Below are positions 1 through 13,400 of a stretch of DNA of 64,000 nt, piece after piece. Under the pieces are notes generated by a model, which was not told the DNA's origin, did no database searches, and saw only the letters and a list, made by a program, of their open reading frames with translations. How positions within the stretch are numbered: position 1 is the stretch's first letter; each line of letters begins with the position of its first letter. The stretch comes from Rhea pennata (taxonomy: Eukaryota > Chordata > Aves > Rheiformes > Rheidae): the NCBI RefSeq assembly GCF_028389875.1, contig NC_084702.1:55958053-56022052 (forward strand), in the 5' to 3' direction. Position numbers and translations under genes: made by a program.

Positions 1-790
1 TTTGCAGGACATGACATATGTTGTGAACAGCACAGGATAGGAGGCAAAATAGAAGGAAGGATCACAGCTTGTATCCATACATACCAGCATCTTGGGGGAA
101 GGACATAAACATGAAATCTTGTCTCAGTTTCTTCAGTAAGCCTCTCATAGACAGAACTAAACAACATAGACACTCAACACTCCTAAACATACACGTAAAT
201 CTCTGTAAGCAATCTTGCTAGTCTATAGGGAAGACAGTTATAATTTCTTTTTGTAATACTTGCAAAGCATTTGTATGCTACAAAGACAGGAGCTATAGAA
301 GCAGAAACACAGCATACTATAGTGTGGAAAAGTAAACAAAACAGAACAGGGTAGAAAACAGGTTGAAATCAGCTAGTTTATGCCAGTGTGCTATAATGGC
401 ATATCAGAACAGAGTTTTGGCACTTTCTTTGGAGAAGATGTGAGACAAGGAAGATATACAGAGGGAACAGGAGTTTTAAAAATTCCCCTGCTGATTCTAC
501 GCATGACAGTCATTGATTAAAAACAAATAAACAAAAAATTTAACTGTACTAGGATTTCCTATCTCAGCAAGCTCAGCCATTTTTATAAGAATGTATCAAA
601 ACAGAAAAACATTAGCGGACTTTCAAAACAAAACCACTGAAAAGCTATTAAACATGTAAATTATTGATACCAGTTTGTTCTTCAGTAGGACTTATATATC
701 CAAATATTTGGACTATTCTGGAAGATATTATAAGATACACATAACCTTTCAACTACAAATGAGCATATGTACTTGCTCACTTGTTGTCCT
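1..790. other. Probable ANKRD31 intron, no feature seen
   Basis: AT-rich sequence beyond the last recognised ANKRD31 exon. No open frame, repeat family or splice pair that I can support. More ANKRD31 exons are expected to the left of the window. Confidence 0.5.
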
Positions 791-794
791 TTAC

Positions 795-1417
795 AAATTA
801 GATCCTGTTATGGCTTTTATTTCTTCCACCTGAACTATAGGAAGCTGAGGCTCAAATGTATTTGTTAGTTGTGAACAGTCATCATCTAGCTGAGGAATAC
901 TGGGTTCTGAATTTAACTGCTCTTCCTCAGTGCTAAGCTGCCACTTGTTTGGCAATCCAGGAGTGATAGGCTGTACTACACATCTTGACAGGGAGTTCAG
1001 AGCTGTCACAAGCTCAATTGGCAGGGCATCACTATTCTCATCCGCTAATGTATCAATGGATAATGCATGACCCTGACACTCTAACATGTCACGTAATGGG
1101 TTTATCATTCTAGGACTCTGAATCACTGAGAGGTTTCAACAAACCACTGATTTCAAATTCACCCATCACTATTCTCTGTTCAGAGAATAATTCCATTAAA
1201 ATCTTCCCTAAGGATGTCAATGAGGGATCTGTATCTGTAAGGGAAAGTTCTTTTACTGTGTTATCTGTGTCAATAACAGTCATGCTCGTTCTCTGGCAAT
1301 CTTCCAAAACACGTGGAAATTTTGCAGCGTCTGATCTTTTGGAACCATTATTAGCTTCTCCAGAAATGCATCTAGACACAGGCTTGTTTCTGGAGAGAGA
1401 TCTTCATCACTTAATTT
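795..1417 (-). CDS. ANKRD31: ANKRD31 exon 7, coding sequence in two frames (frameshifted)
   Basis: From acceptor GATTTCACAG| at 1418 one frame reads [21 protein letters not shown] second frame, open from 1403 to a TAG at 1112-1110, holds [20 protein letters not shown] and [16 protein letters not shown], both resembling recalled human ANKRD31. The first frame resumes after a TGA at 1138-1136 and carries [14 protein letters not shown] and [15 protein letters not shown], also ANKRD31-like, ending at TAA 793-791. So the exon holds homologous protein in two frames, with the second switch forced between 1135 and 1113. An alternative acceptor at 1390 could remove the need for the first switch. The 3' donor is uncertain: CAG|GTGGAA after 830 or TTT|GTAAAG after 795. 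Causes could be sequencing error, polymorphism or gene decay. Confidence 0.7.
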
Positions 1418-4400
1418 CTGTGAAATCTAAACGTAAGAAACATTTACAAAAAAGGAATGGAACAACTCTTTCTAAAAAGCACATAATCAACATTCACTTT
1501 ACAAATCATCACTATATACATATTTTATTGCCAATGACCTGAGGTGTTAAAAGACATTAAAAATTTCTGTCCTCCAGAAACAATGGAAGTGGACACACTC
1601 ACAACACAATATAAAAAAACAGTTAGTAAAACACAATACACTCTTTCAGTTTTGTTTATGTAAGGTAAGGTTATGTAAGGTAATCCTTATGGTAAGAATT
1701 CCAAGGTATGAAGCACTTATGCCTCATGAACTTCACTTCAAAATCTCTGGAGTATCTTTGGGGACTGCATGTCTGAGTTTCCACACTGAGAACAGATTCA
1801 CAAAACTGTTAAGTGTTCTTGGAAAAGTAATACTTCTGCTGTTTTTCTAATCCCTTTGATCTGCTTTCCAAGAGATGCACTGCTTTTATACCAACTAATA
1901 CCAATTAATTCTCTTCTTCCCTTTTTTTCTAATTCTTGTTTCAAATGCTTCTGCAGGAGAAAATCAGATGCCCAGCAAGCCTAAAAATCTTTTTTTCTAA
2001 ATAATGTGTGTGTATATAACAGTGGTGTTGCTTAAGAAAATCTTAAAAGAGATTTTCTTTCAATACATTTTTAGACTCTGCTGCCAGCAAGTGGCAATAA
2101 TGTGCAGTGCAAGAATTCTTTAACACAGCAGGTAACAAATTTTGATAAAGCTCATACACAACAAAAAAAATAAAACAAAACAAAACCTGATGCTGTTGAC
2201 TCACATTCAGTTTGTAAGCCATTATAAGCCTGACCCTTTGTTGAAAAAATATTCCCTAGTCAGTTGTTTCCCATCTTATACTTGTGCAGCTAATTGTTCC
2301 TTTTCCAGTACTGAGTACTTTTTACTTTGCTATATTTAATTACAGTTTATTTTAGATCACTTTTCCAATTTGCACAGACTTTAAAAGACTGAGGAAAAAA
2401 AGCACTGTCATAAGCTTTCTGTACTTGAAGAAATGTGGTGTACATGACATGTATATATTACCAATTATAAACTTACTACAAAAAAGGCTTGGTGCACCTA
2501 TTGAAAAGGAGGTGAAACAGACATTCATGTTAGTGGAGAAGGACCAGGCAGGCACAAGTGGCTAATTCTGCAAGGTTCTAAGCACTCAAATCCAACTGAA
2601 ATCCAACACTTAATGTGACTGGTGTTCATTAAAACACCATCTAGCTCTAATGCTCCAGTTTCCACTGGTAAAATCCAGTGGGACTAGATCTACACATTAA
2701 ATTCTGCAGAACACAATAAAGTCCAAACTTTCCTTCTCCAAAACCCCTACTCAGCTGTCACTGGCTGATGAAGGCACTTAGAGAATTGCCGAAGGAGGAG
2801 CAAGGCTGAGCAGCTGCAAACTGAGCTGAAGCATCAGTAGCATTCTGAACCAGTTTCTCACTTATGGGCCTCCATCTCGTACATTTGGTCTGAAGATACA
2901 TAGGGTACTAAGCCTCAGAAGAGGAGCAGGATTTCCCATCAGTCAATAGCTCAATGCTAAAATACCTGCGTTACGGGAAATGCAGATTCAGGTCCATTCT
3001 CCAGCAGCAGGGCTATGCTTCAGACAATTCATTTCAAGAGGGTATTCCTAGCTAAGAATACCAGAGAGAAAAGGCCTCTCTTTCACATTAGATATCCAAT
3101 TCTCTTCAGGGTTTGAATGCCATCCGTCTCTTGTTAACTATTTTAGACAGCCCTCTGGTCAGTAACATAGCGTCTGTGAATCTCATGTGTGAGCATGCTC
3201 ATGCTACTTTGAAAGCCTTGGTTCAAAACCCACTATCCTCACATTTCAGTTACTCCCAGTACAAACTTATACCAAGGTGCTCCTTAACAGGCACAGGCAC
3301 AATTCCTGCTGGCCCTCTAGCATCAGCCCAGCAGCTCTCATCTCCCCATGTTCGTCAGAAAGCATATACTGGGTATCAGCTGAGCATGGCTACTATCAAC
3401 TCCAGCCTCAGCTGACGAAGAAACTCTCACAGAAGAAAAAGGTAGGACTGTGCAGTCAACTACAGATTTCATCTAAAAGACCCTTAACTAACTGTGGATA
3501 TAAAAGGTGCTGGTTAATAATCTCACTAGACCAAATGCCTAAGCCTCAAAGCACTACAATTTCTATATATCTATTATGTCAATAAACTTTTGTATTTTCA
3601 GGAGCAGAGCTACAAAGCTGATTTGTCTAATGACTCACTGCTGACTGTTAAAGGGTCTATCCTGCCCCTCCTTCAAGTCAGTACATGGAAGCCTGCAATG
3701 GCTATTGCAGCACCTGCATCCTTTAAATGCCAAGATCAGCCAATATACAAAAACTATAATTTATCATAGCAATTAATTCCAACATTTTTATTCCAAGTTC
3801 CTAAAATACCCTCTCTGAGCATCTTCTCAAGGCAGTTGATTTGCCTGTTCTCCAGGAGTTATTAATCACAGCTAATCTTTGCTTTGAAGACACTTAGATT
3901 TTGTTCCACTTAATCAATTCTGCACAATGGGAATGTTTTATTCTATAAATTTGGTATGTAGATACATAATTTTCAAAAAAAGGAATAGATTGGAGGATTT
4001 GGGATTTTGTGTGTACGTGTGTTTATTTTAAAATAAGGGATACTGGGTCATTTAATGCTATCTGCTACAAGATAACATAAAATTTGCTACATTACTCTCA
4101 ACATTTTCTTTAGTGAATTTTAGCAGATTGTTTTTTTCCCAACATTAACCTTACTATCTGACTCAAGCTCCATGAAAAGAGAAAAATAAAATTGATTTAT
4201 ATTGAAGTCTAATTTCTTTTATATGTACAAACCTATGGCACTAAGCAAATCAGTCATAATGCTGTAGATTCTCCTTTACATAGACTATTTCAGCAGATAA
4301 TTACTCTGCATATGCTGAGAAATCTGTTCTACACTGGAATGTCAGAGTAAACACTGGATCTGGTACCCTGCTGTAAGCTAATGGGAGTTTTCACTTGTAT

Positions 4401-7400
4401 GTACTCAGTACACTTATATGTACTCAGTAAGGCTCTCCTTTCTCTAGGACCCCTGCAGCTGATCTCACCAATGCTGTAGAGATTCTCACAACTGTAGATG
4501 ACATTGCAGTAAGAGGTGGTAACGGCAGTCCCTTTTTGCTGTAGAAACAGCAGCAGAGTAAAGTCCAATGACAGCTTCTTTGTCCAGCAACAATGGACCT
4601 GAAATCAGTGAACTGCACAGGGATGAATTGAGGCCACAATCAAAACCCACAAAGATGGCATTGTGGCTCACAGCATCAGTGGAATGAGATAACAATGCAG
4701 AGGTAGCAGAGCAGCTGTAAGTAGCATCATGGTTGCAAACAACAACATACAGACAGATGATACCAAGGCAAAGGCCAAGAACCCCTCATGAAATGCTGCT
4801 CTGCGGCATGGAGATAGATCTGTTCAAGTCCTTCTCTGGTGCTTGGACTTCACTAATGTCAAAGAATGAGTGTCGGAAGGAAATAAGGGAGATGGGAAGT
4901 GGAGCATCAAAGGAACATTTAATCACTGGATGTTTATGTCAGTGATTGCAGAACCTTCAACTCCTACCCTGGGCACTTCTGAGTTGGATTTTTTTACTTA
5001 CTGATACATTGTTGATTTTTTGTTACTACCTTCTCTGAAAACTGTGAGGAATTCTCTCTCTTCTCCAAGGTTTTACTTGTTTTATGTACAAAGGCAATGC
5101 ATGCAAGCAGATAATTACTAAAATAATCAGTATTCTTTGTAAGTTACATTCATAATATTCAGGTTGTATTAAGCTCATGTAAATTAGCCTTGCTATAGTT
5201 GCATCCTTCCATTGCCTTTAAATATACATTTCCACATCCTCTCTTGCACTCTATTGGCAGTTACTTTATCTTCTGGTAAACTGTCTTGAAAAAATAATCT
5301 GGCAGAAAACTAACACACTATAAAAAGTGAACCATGTCTGACGAACAGTTCCCCAAAACCTGCTTCACACTTGGGCTCAAACAAACCCAAAGGAAGCAGA
5401 AGAAACACACGGCAAGGGAAATGGGCAGTACAATGCAACAGCAAATCAGAAAGGCTTACACTACGGCAAAATCATCACGGATTCAAAATCACTGAGAAAG
5501 AAGCTAACATACTAGGGGGAAAGGTAGCTCTGAAGCTACTCCATCGCTTTTACGTGGTCAGCAGAATAACCCACTGCCTATGAGCAGCTTTAGGATTAGC
5601 AAAGAGAAGAAACAGAGAGTGGTGTTACCTATTATTGGCAACAAGTGAGTCGTCATATACAAACAGAAGGCAGTTACAGATACTCTGTTCCTCCTCAAAG
5701 ACCTTCCTAATGTCTCTCCCATAATCTTTGGTGGGAAACACGCTGCCATCTGCAGCTTCTTAGGAAAGTTCCTATTCGCTTAAGTTATAGCCCTTACAGA
5801 TTCTGTCTCATGACAATATCTTTCATATTTCTTCATTATTGTACCTCTCCTATGCTTGTGTCTTCTAAGCTTAATAACTGTAGTTCCTACCCAAAGAGCA
5901 GAAAGCTGAATAAGGCTTAAGTGAAACATGCTAAAAACTAACCTAATGTGCTCAGTACAGGATTTGACAGCTAGACATCTGCTTTTTAAAACGTCAGAAC
6001 CTACTGTTTTTCAGGAAAATATTCTCCAATGCTAATTTAATCAAATGATATTTTACATGCATTCAGTTCTAAAAATACACTAACCTTATCCTCTGAATCT
6101 TTCAGATATCCAACCACTTTGATATTTAAATCTAGGACAATAAACAAATATTTCAGTTATCACTGAATTTCACTTTTGAAAGTTCTCTTCTTCTATAATA
6201 AAATGGCTCCTTCTTCCTGATTAATGCTAAACTTTCAAACATTCTTAAAAACAACCACATTCAAGTTCTCTGGCAGGAACTGATAATGAGTATTCTATGT
6301 AGGCTCTGTTGATCACCAAATTATATTACAGAGTTACTTTGTCACCTTTCTTCTTAACTGTGGAGTAGAGGCCTGTGTTTTCAAAGATTATCATGCAGTT
6401 GGAACTACCATACATTTCAGAGGGTGTGGCCTGCTTCCTGTAATTACAATGCAATTAGACAATACAGTTGAGCCAATTTAATCATTTACAGAATGGGCTC
6501 AGATGGGCTGATCCCACACCCCTTGCTCCCATCACTCTGTTTTGATATTCACCTGACTCCCTGGGAAACTGATTTGATGCAGTAAGCTGGCAGAAAGCTA
6601 ACCAGGAAAAAAGAAAAAGTGAATTATCTGCTGGAACTGCAGAAATTTGTTTAAACAGGGAGCAAGCAAAACAGATGGGACAGCACTGCACTGTCGGGAG
6701 CAGAGATGAATGCACAGCTGAAGTAGCAGGTCATTACACTACAGCCAGATTTGGGAAAGGACTGGTAGAAGTTTTTCTTCCCTTTTCTTAAGCATATATT
6801 TGATTCTTGGGAATGCCAGTAAGAAGCATATGGGGACCCTCAACAACTGTTACTCACATCCATGCTTACCTTACACATCCTCCATAAGGCACTTGGGCAC
6901 CACATGCCTCTTACTTTTACCAGAAAATTCCACAGCAATGAAACAATTTTAAGTTGGCACTACTACCTTGGGAAAGTAGTTATTATTTCAGACAATTCTA
7001 ACAGAATACTTGCAAAAAAAAAAACAAAAACAAAACAAAACAAAAAACATAACTTGTATCCCAAAGCAACTATGAAAACTAAACAATTGTTGTAAAGGCC
7101 ACAAATAGCCAGATTCCAAATAATCCTATACGGATACTCATCTTCAGCTTCTCATATGATTCTGCCACAGTTAGAGCAACTTTCAGTTTTGTATAAAATG
7201 AAACATACCTAGAGAATTATTTTGCTGTCCCTCCACTGCAGCATTTAGTGAAAAAACAGGCTCTGAAATATTTTCAGAAAGTGAAGGACAGTTTATCCAG
7301 CCCCTAAAATTAAATAACATAATAAAAAGATTCAGAAAGAACTGTAGCCTGATCAGCTTGTTTTAAGAAAGTTTTTGTAGTAGTTAAGGTTTACGAAGTT

Positions 7401-10400
7401 TTGTACTTACAGTTAATTGCAGGAGCAATTGCAGTCATTTTAGAGGTACACTTCTCCAAATCAGAAGGACATGCAGCAACTAAGACTTCCTGATTTCCTA
7501 AGTTGAGCTAGCCATGCTTTTTTTTTTAATTACTTATTTCTGTACTTCTATTTTAAATTCAATTTCTACTGAAGTCATTCCAAAGTTTCTTAGGCAAAAA
7601 AGTCTAACAAATCTATTACAAATTCTTGCCTGAAATTTTTCCCCGAGTAATCTATTTTCATTCTTGTTGCTTATATCCTTATGCCATTAAAGGTGATACC
7701 ATCAATAAGAACAAACACAGAAACAGTCTGACCCACACTGGACATAGAACTATCTCTGGCATAAACATACATCTTTTTCTAAGCAAGCAAGAAAACTGCT
7801 TCATAGTAGAGTACTGAAAATAAAATAGCATTCAAAAGGACTATATGGTGATTGTTTAATTATAGCATGGCTGAATGGAATGTGTGTGTGACACATTATA
7901 CTCACTGCAGTAGAGACTGAGATTGGTCAGATGTATTCATCTCCTGAGGTATCTAATTTGAAAAAAAAAAAGATTTTAACAGCTTAGTAAAACAAAGTAT
8001 TTCCAAATTATTTTCTCAGCATAACTATGTGATTTTCTTTTTTTCTGTAAGTGATTTGGGAAACAGATTTTTTAGACCAGACCTTTACATACTTTACTAA
8101 CATGATACAAAAGACATTCCAGTTAAGTCCTTTTTTTCATTTGAGGTATTTCCAAAAATGTTGGAAAATACATCAAGATTATGAAAGACTAAAGTTATCC
8201 ATATTGGAAAATACACCTACCTTATTAAAATATGATTGCTTTAAGCTTCAGCTGTCTTATACACCAAAAGACCAAAATATAAGTTAGTTTTATTTCAACA
8301 CCCAATTTGGTCTTTTTTGTAACAATTCCCTCTTCCAATCAATCAACAGGGGATGTTGCTCCAGAGATCACTTAATACACACTCTTGAGGAAAGAGAGAG
8401 ATCCCCTCCTCAAATGTGGAAAAATAAGCCTTTATGCAAAGTCTAAGGTAACCTAGGAATGACTGAGATGGGCAAGGGAACTGCAGAATGGTTCTCTCCA
8501 GATGAGCTTAAGACTGAGGATTACAAGTAGACCATCAGCATACTGGCTGTGATTTCAAATAAGTTATTGACATACTGTGGGGAAATGTGCAAGACTTTGA
8601 AAACATGGGCAAAGAACATCTTGGTGTGAACATGAAATGATGACCAGAGAAAAGTCTGCAGAACGGAAAACATTCCCTTGGTTGAGGAGGATCAGGTTAG
8701 AGATCATTTAGGCAAACTTGACATCCACAAATCCATGGGCCTGGATGGGAAGCACCCATGTATGCTGAGGGAGCTGGCAGATGTCATTGCTGTGTCACTC
8801 TCCATCATCTTTGAAAGGTCCTGGAGAACTAGAGAGGTGCCTGAGGACTGGAAGAAAGCCAGTGTCACTCCAGTCTTCAAAAAGGTCAAGGAGGAGGGCC
8901 CAGGAAATTATAGGCCAGTCAGCCTCACCTCCATTCCTGGAAAGGGGATGCAACAGCTCATCCTGGATGTCAACACTAAGCATGTGGAGGACAAGAAGGT
9001 GACCAGGAGTAGTCAGCATGGATTCACCAAGGTAAAAATCATACTTAACTAATCAGATAGCCTTCCAGGATGGCATGACTGGCTGGGTAGATGAGGGGAG
9101 AGCAGTGGATGTTGTCTACCTTGACTTCAGCAAGGCTTTTGACGCTGGCTCCCATAACATCCTCACAGGCAAGCTCAGGAAGCGTGGGTTAGACGAGTGG
9201 ATAGTAAGGTGGATTGAGAACTGGCTGAAAGGCAGAGCTCAGAGGATCATCATCAGTGGTGTCCCCCAGGGCTCAGTCCTGGTTCCCATCCTGTTCAACT
9301 TCTCCCTCAATGACCTCGAGGAGGGGACAGAGTGCCTCCTCAGCAAGTTTGCTGATGATACCAAGCTGGGAGGAGTGGCTGACACACCTGAGGGCTGTGC
9401 TGCCCTTCAGAGAGCCCTGGACAGGCTGGAGAGCTGGGCGGAGAGGAACCTCCTGAGGTTCAACAAGGGCAAGTGCAGAGTCCTGCAGCTAGGGAAAAAT
9501 AACCCTGGGCACCAGCACAGGTCAGGGGTTGACCTGCTGGAGAGCAGCTCTGCAGAGAAGGACCTGGGAGTGCTGGTGGACGATAAGTTGAGCATGAGCC
9601 AGCAATGTGCCCTTGTGGCCAGGAAGGCCAATGGTGTCCTGGGCTGCATTAGGAGGATTGTTGCCAGCAGGTGGAGTAAGGTGATCCTGCCCCTCCACTC
9701 AGCCCTGGTGAGAGCTCTTCTGGAGTACTGTGTTTAGTTTTGGGCTCCTCAATACAAGAGAGACATGGAGCTACTGGAGAGTCCAGCGTAGGGCTACAAA
9801 GATGACTAGAGGACGGCAGCATCTCCCCTATGAGGAAAGGCTGCGAGAGCTGGGTCTGTTTAGCCTGGAGAAGAGAAGACTGAGGGGGGAGGAGGAGTCT
9901 TTTCAATGTCTACAAATACCTTAAGGGAGGGTATCAAGAGAATGGGGCCAGACTCTTCTCAGTGATGCCCAGTGACAGGACAAAAGGCAGTGGGCACAAA
10001 TTGAAACAGGAAGTTCCACCTGAATATGAGAAAAAAACTCTTTTCAAGACTCCTCAGAACAGAGAACAGATGTTATATTTTCTGAAAAAAATCACAGCCA
10101 TTCTGGGCCGCATGATCCTCATATCGTATTACATCAAAACAACATATTCACATAAGATAATTTCTGAGGGTACAGCACGAGGACAAGCCTCTGTGTAATC
10201 ATATTCCATGTCAGCTCCCAGAGTGATTGAAGAGCCACACTGCTGCAATCTAATTATGCCAGTATCTACAAAAATATTTCTTCATTAAGATTTAAATTTG
10301 ATGCTGACCCCACACTGTGGATGACCAAGCTGTCAATGGCATAATTTATAGTTCTGACAAAAAACAGTGAGAGTTACCCAAACTATTTGGTGAAAAGTAT

Positions 10401-13400
10401 GAGGGGAATCTTTGCTTTTCTGACTTTCTTTATGAGGAAAGGAATATCAGCTTTCTTAGACTTGGGAGAAGGATTCCTTTGAACTTACAGTGATGTAAGC
10501 TTAAATGGATTACATGAAGCCAAAGAAGTAGGTCTGCCAGCAGATGGTCAGATCAGCTGCCAGAGGAGAAAGGGAAAGCGTAAAGAGGTGCTCTCCTCCT
10601 TTCCTGTGCCATTAGCAAGCTGTTACAAACTTCAGTCAAGACAAGCTTGGGACTTGCAAACAGTGAAAAAAAACTTCTGTAGAAAACTTTTTAAACAAAG
10701 GCATCCCCTTGAACTTTTTCATCTTTTTTTTTCACACTCCCAGTAGAAACAAATTCATTCCAACAGGCGAGTGTCTTTTTTAATGTAGCTTTTGTCATTT
10801 AGGAAGTGATCTAAGAATAATTCTTTAAAAAACTCTTCTTGCACTGGAAAAAAGGATGTATACTTAGAGGTCCAAACTGGTGTATATACAGTATTGTCAG
10901 TAGAAGAATAGCCACAGGTGTTAAAAGAAATTGAGTTAAAAGAGTAGGAATATGTTTGTTTCTAATTGTTACATGAGGATGACACATGTAGGTGGAAAGC
11001 TGATTGCTTAGTGGAATAGAAAGTAATATTATGGGTTGGCTACAGACTGTGGCAAATATATTAAAAGGTATCTAGCAGATTACAGAATTCAGAATTATCA
11101 TAGAGTAGAATAATTACCCCACATCATGCCAAGAGACATTTTATTCTGCATTTCAGATTACTATCTGTTTCTTTTTCAAATAAACAATTCTCCAAAGATC
11201 AAATCACATCTAATCTTAGAATGAGTAACCAAGGGTGTATTCTGGCATCACTAATCCAGATAGTTATCTTTTACCTGCTGAAGGAAACATATTACATAAA
11301 AATTATGTATTACAAAACAGTTTACACTCGAAGACTTCTTCATTTTTGTCATAAATTCATTACAAAAATTTGAAAGCTCATACTCTCATGAAATACCAGG
11401 AAGAGACTTCAGTATATTCCTGGAAAGAATGTGCTACACATCTGGTAACTGTCCTCCCATAAAATCCATTTCAGTAGTAAGCCACTGTGTTATTTTGTGC
11501 ATAAAGAATGGAAGACCCAGTGATTTTATGAATTACTAGTAGCTATGTATGTGTAGCAGAAGACTTATTATTTCTATACATACTAGATTTATCTGTTTTT
11601 CTTCCTTCAAAGCGTAAGGATGATCGTGAACTTTATGGATAAAACAGATCTCTGGAGAAGGGGTTCCTACAGAAAAAGAAAGAAAAAAAAATAAAAAACA
11701 TAGAAATTAAAGGCAGTTTTGCTGTCTTATCGTCCCACAAATTTCTACATATCTCAGCAATTGAGATATATGTAAATCAAAGCTCTGATATTCAACAAAA
11801 TTAAGTGGTTAGTCAGTCTAGCTAGATTTTGGAAGAACAATATAGGAGATGTCAGAAATAAATAACACAAGCTAGAAGAAAAATTTCTCTCATCTAAAGT
11901 ATTCTGAAACTTCCTGCGTTCATATTAGAAATTAACTCTTTTCTCTCTTTATTCTTTTTAATTTTAAATTAAGAACAGCAATTCTAGTAAGCTGCCTGAC
12001 CTTTTAAACTAAAAATGTTTGTATTCTTTTTTAGAATTTCTTTTAATGATTATACAGAGGAGGAACTTCTCTGGAAAAAAAGAAAACCTTACATTTGGAC
12101 CCTTACGTTTCAAAACTGCATCACTGTTATTGAGATTAACAAAATACTCAACAAGTTAGTGTTTAGAATATGCAGTTCTCATCTCTGAATTGCTATCATA
12201 CAAGCATGCATGAATATATGAAAAATTAAATGCTAACTCTAACAGACTAAATATAGAATACTATAGGGGCGTGCTAAAAATACCATAAATAATTATATTT
12301 ACAGAGACAAAAAACCTCAGACAAATTCTTACTCTCACAAACAGAGCAATGAGTCAAATAAACATGCTTTAAACCCTATGGGCTCAATGTTGCTAAGTTT
12401 TAATTTCAGTGGATGGCCATAGGTAAGTTCAAAAGGGGTCAGAGTTCTCTCCTTAGACTTGCCCACTAAGAAACCAAGTAAAGTTGTTTTAATAATGCAT
12501 CAGGAAATGAGAGCAATAGTAAAGATTTTCACACATTTCAATGGGCTGTGGGTAAGATTTACGCTACCTCAGAGCAGGTAGATATAACATGGTAGTTTTG
12601 AATCCACTCAGGTCTTTAAATTGGCAAAGCAAACAAAAATTTTGAAGAGCACTAAGAACACCCTGTGTCACTTACAGAGTAGGCAGTCAATGTTTGTGTT
12701 GCCAGCACAAAATATACAGATATACAAATAAAATGCACTATATAAGAAGCCAACAAGTTACCATTAAAAATATTACGCAATTACTATATGTTTGTTTATA
12801 CAATCTACTTTTAAGGAAATTATTAAGGAAGATTTTATGGCTTTAATGAATTATCATGCATTTACACTTAAAATAATACCTTAAAATAATATACTTAAAT
12901 ATAGCTATCTGAATATTGTACATTACATTTAAAGAGAACAGATACATTAAAGTTATTTCAATACTATATGCTACTCTACCTACATATGTCTACTAGGTGT
13001 ATATACATGTCATTTATTCTCTTCAAATACACATATGCATATCCAATTAAAAAGGATATCTCTCTATATCTTTCATATACTTCCTAAGTCAGGCATTCTC
13101 AGTTATAATGTACAAGAAGAACGGAGAAATTAAGAAAAAAACACAAATTTTTCATTTATTTAAAAGGTGCTGAAAATTTTTCTAGAATATTAGCTAAAAA
13201 ATAAAGACTTCCTAAGATATTATATTCAGTTCATAAAAGTGAAAATTATTTTGTTTGAATATTTCATGAAACATTTTAATTTAAATATTATGAACTCAAG
13301 TAATATCCAGGGAAAAGCACACAGGAAAAACAACACAGATTTTAAAAGGCAATTCTCTTACCTTCATCAGTTCTTACTGTAGTTGTTAAAGACACATCCT

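Noticed and set aside
3113-3585. Two overlapping plus-strand frames of about 100 codons
   Set aside because: No domain, no codon bias, no splice support; within an ANKRD31 intron.
8704-9019. Minus-strand frames within the CR1 region
   Set aside because: Antisense of the CR1 reverse-transcriptase sequence, as are 9407-9649 and 9649-9906.
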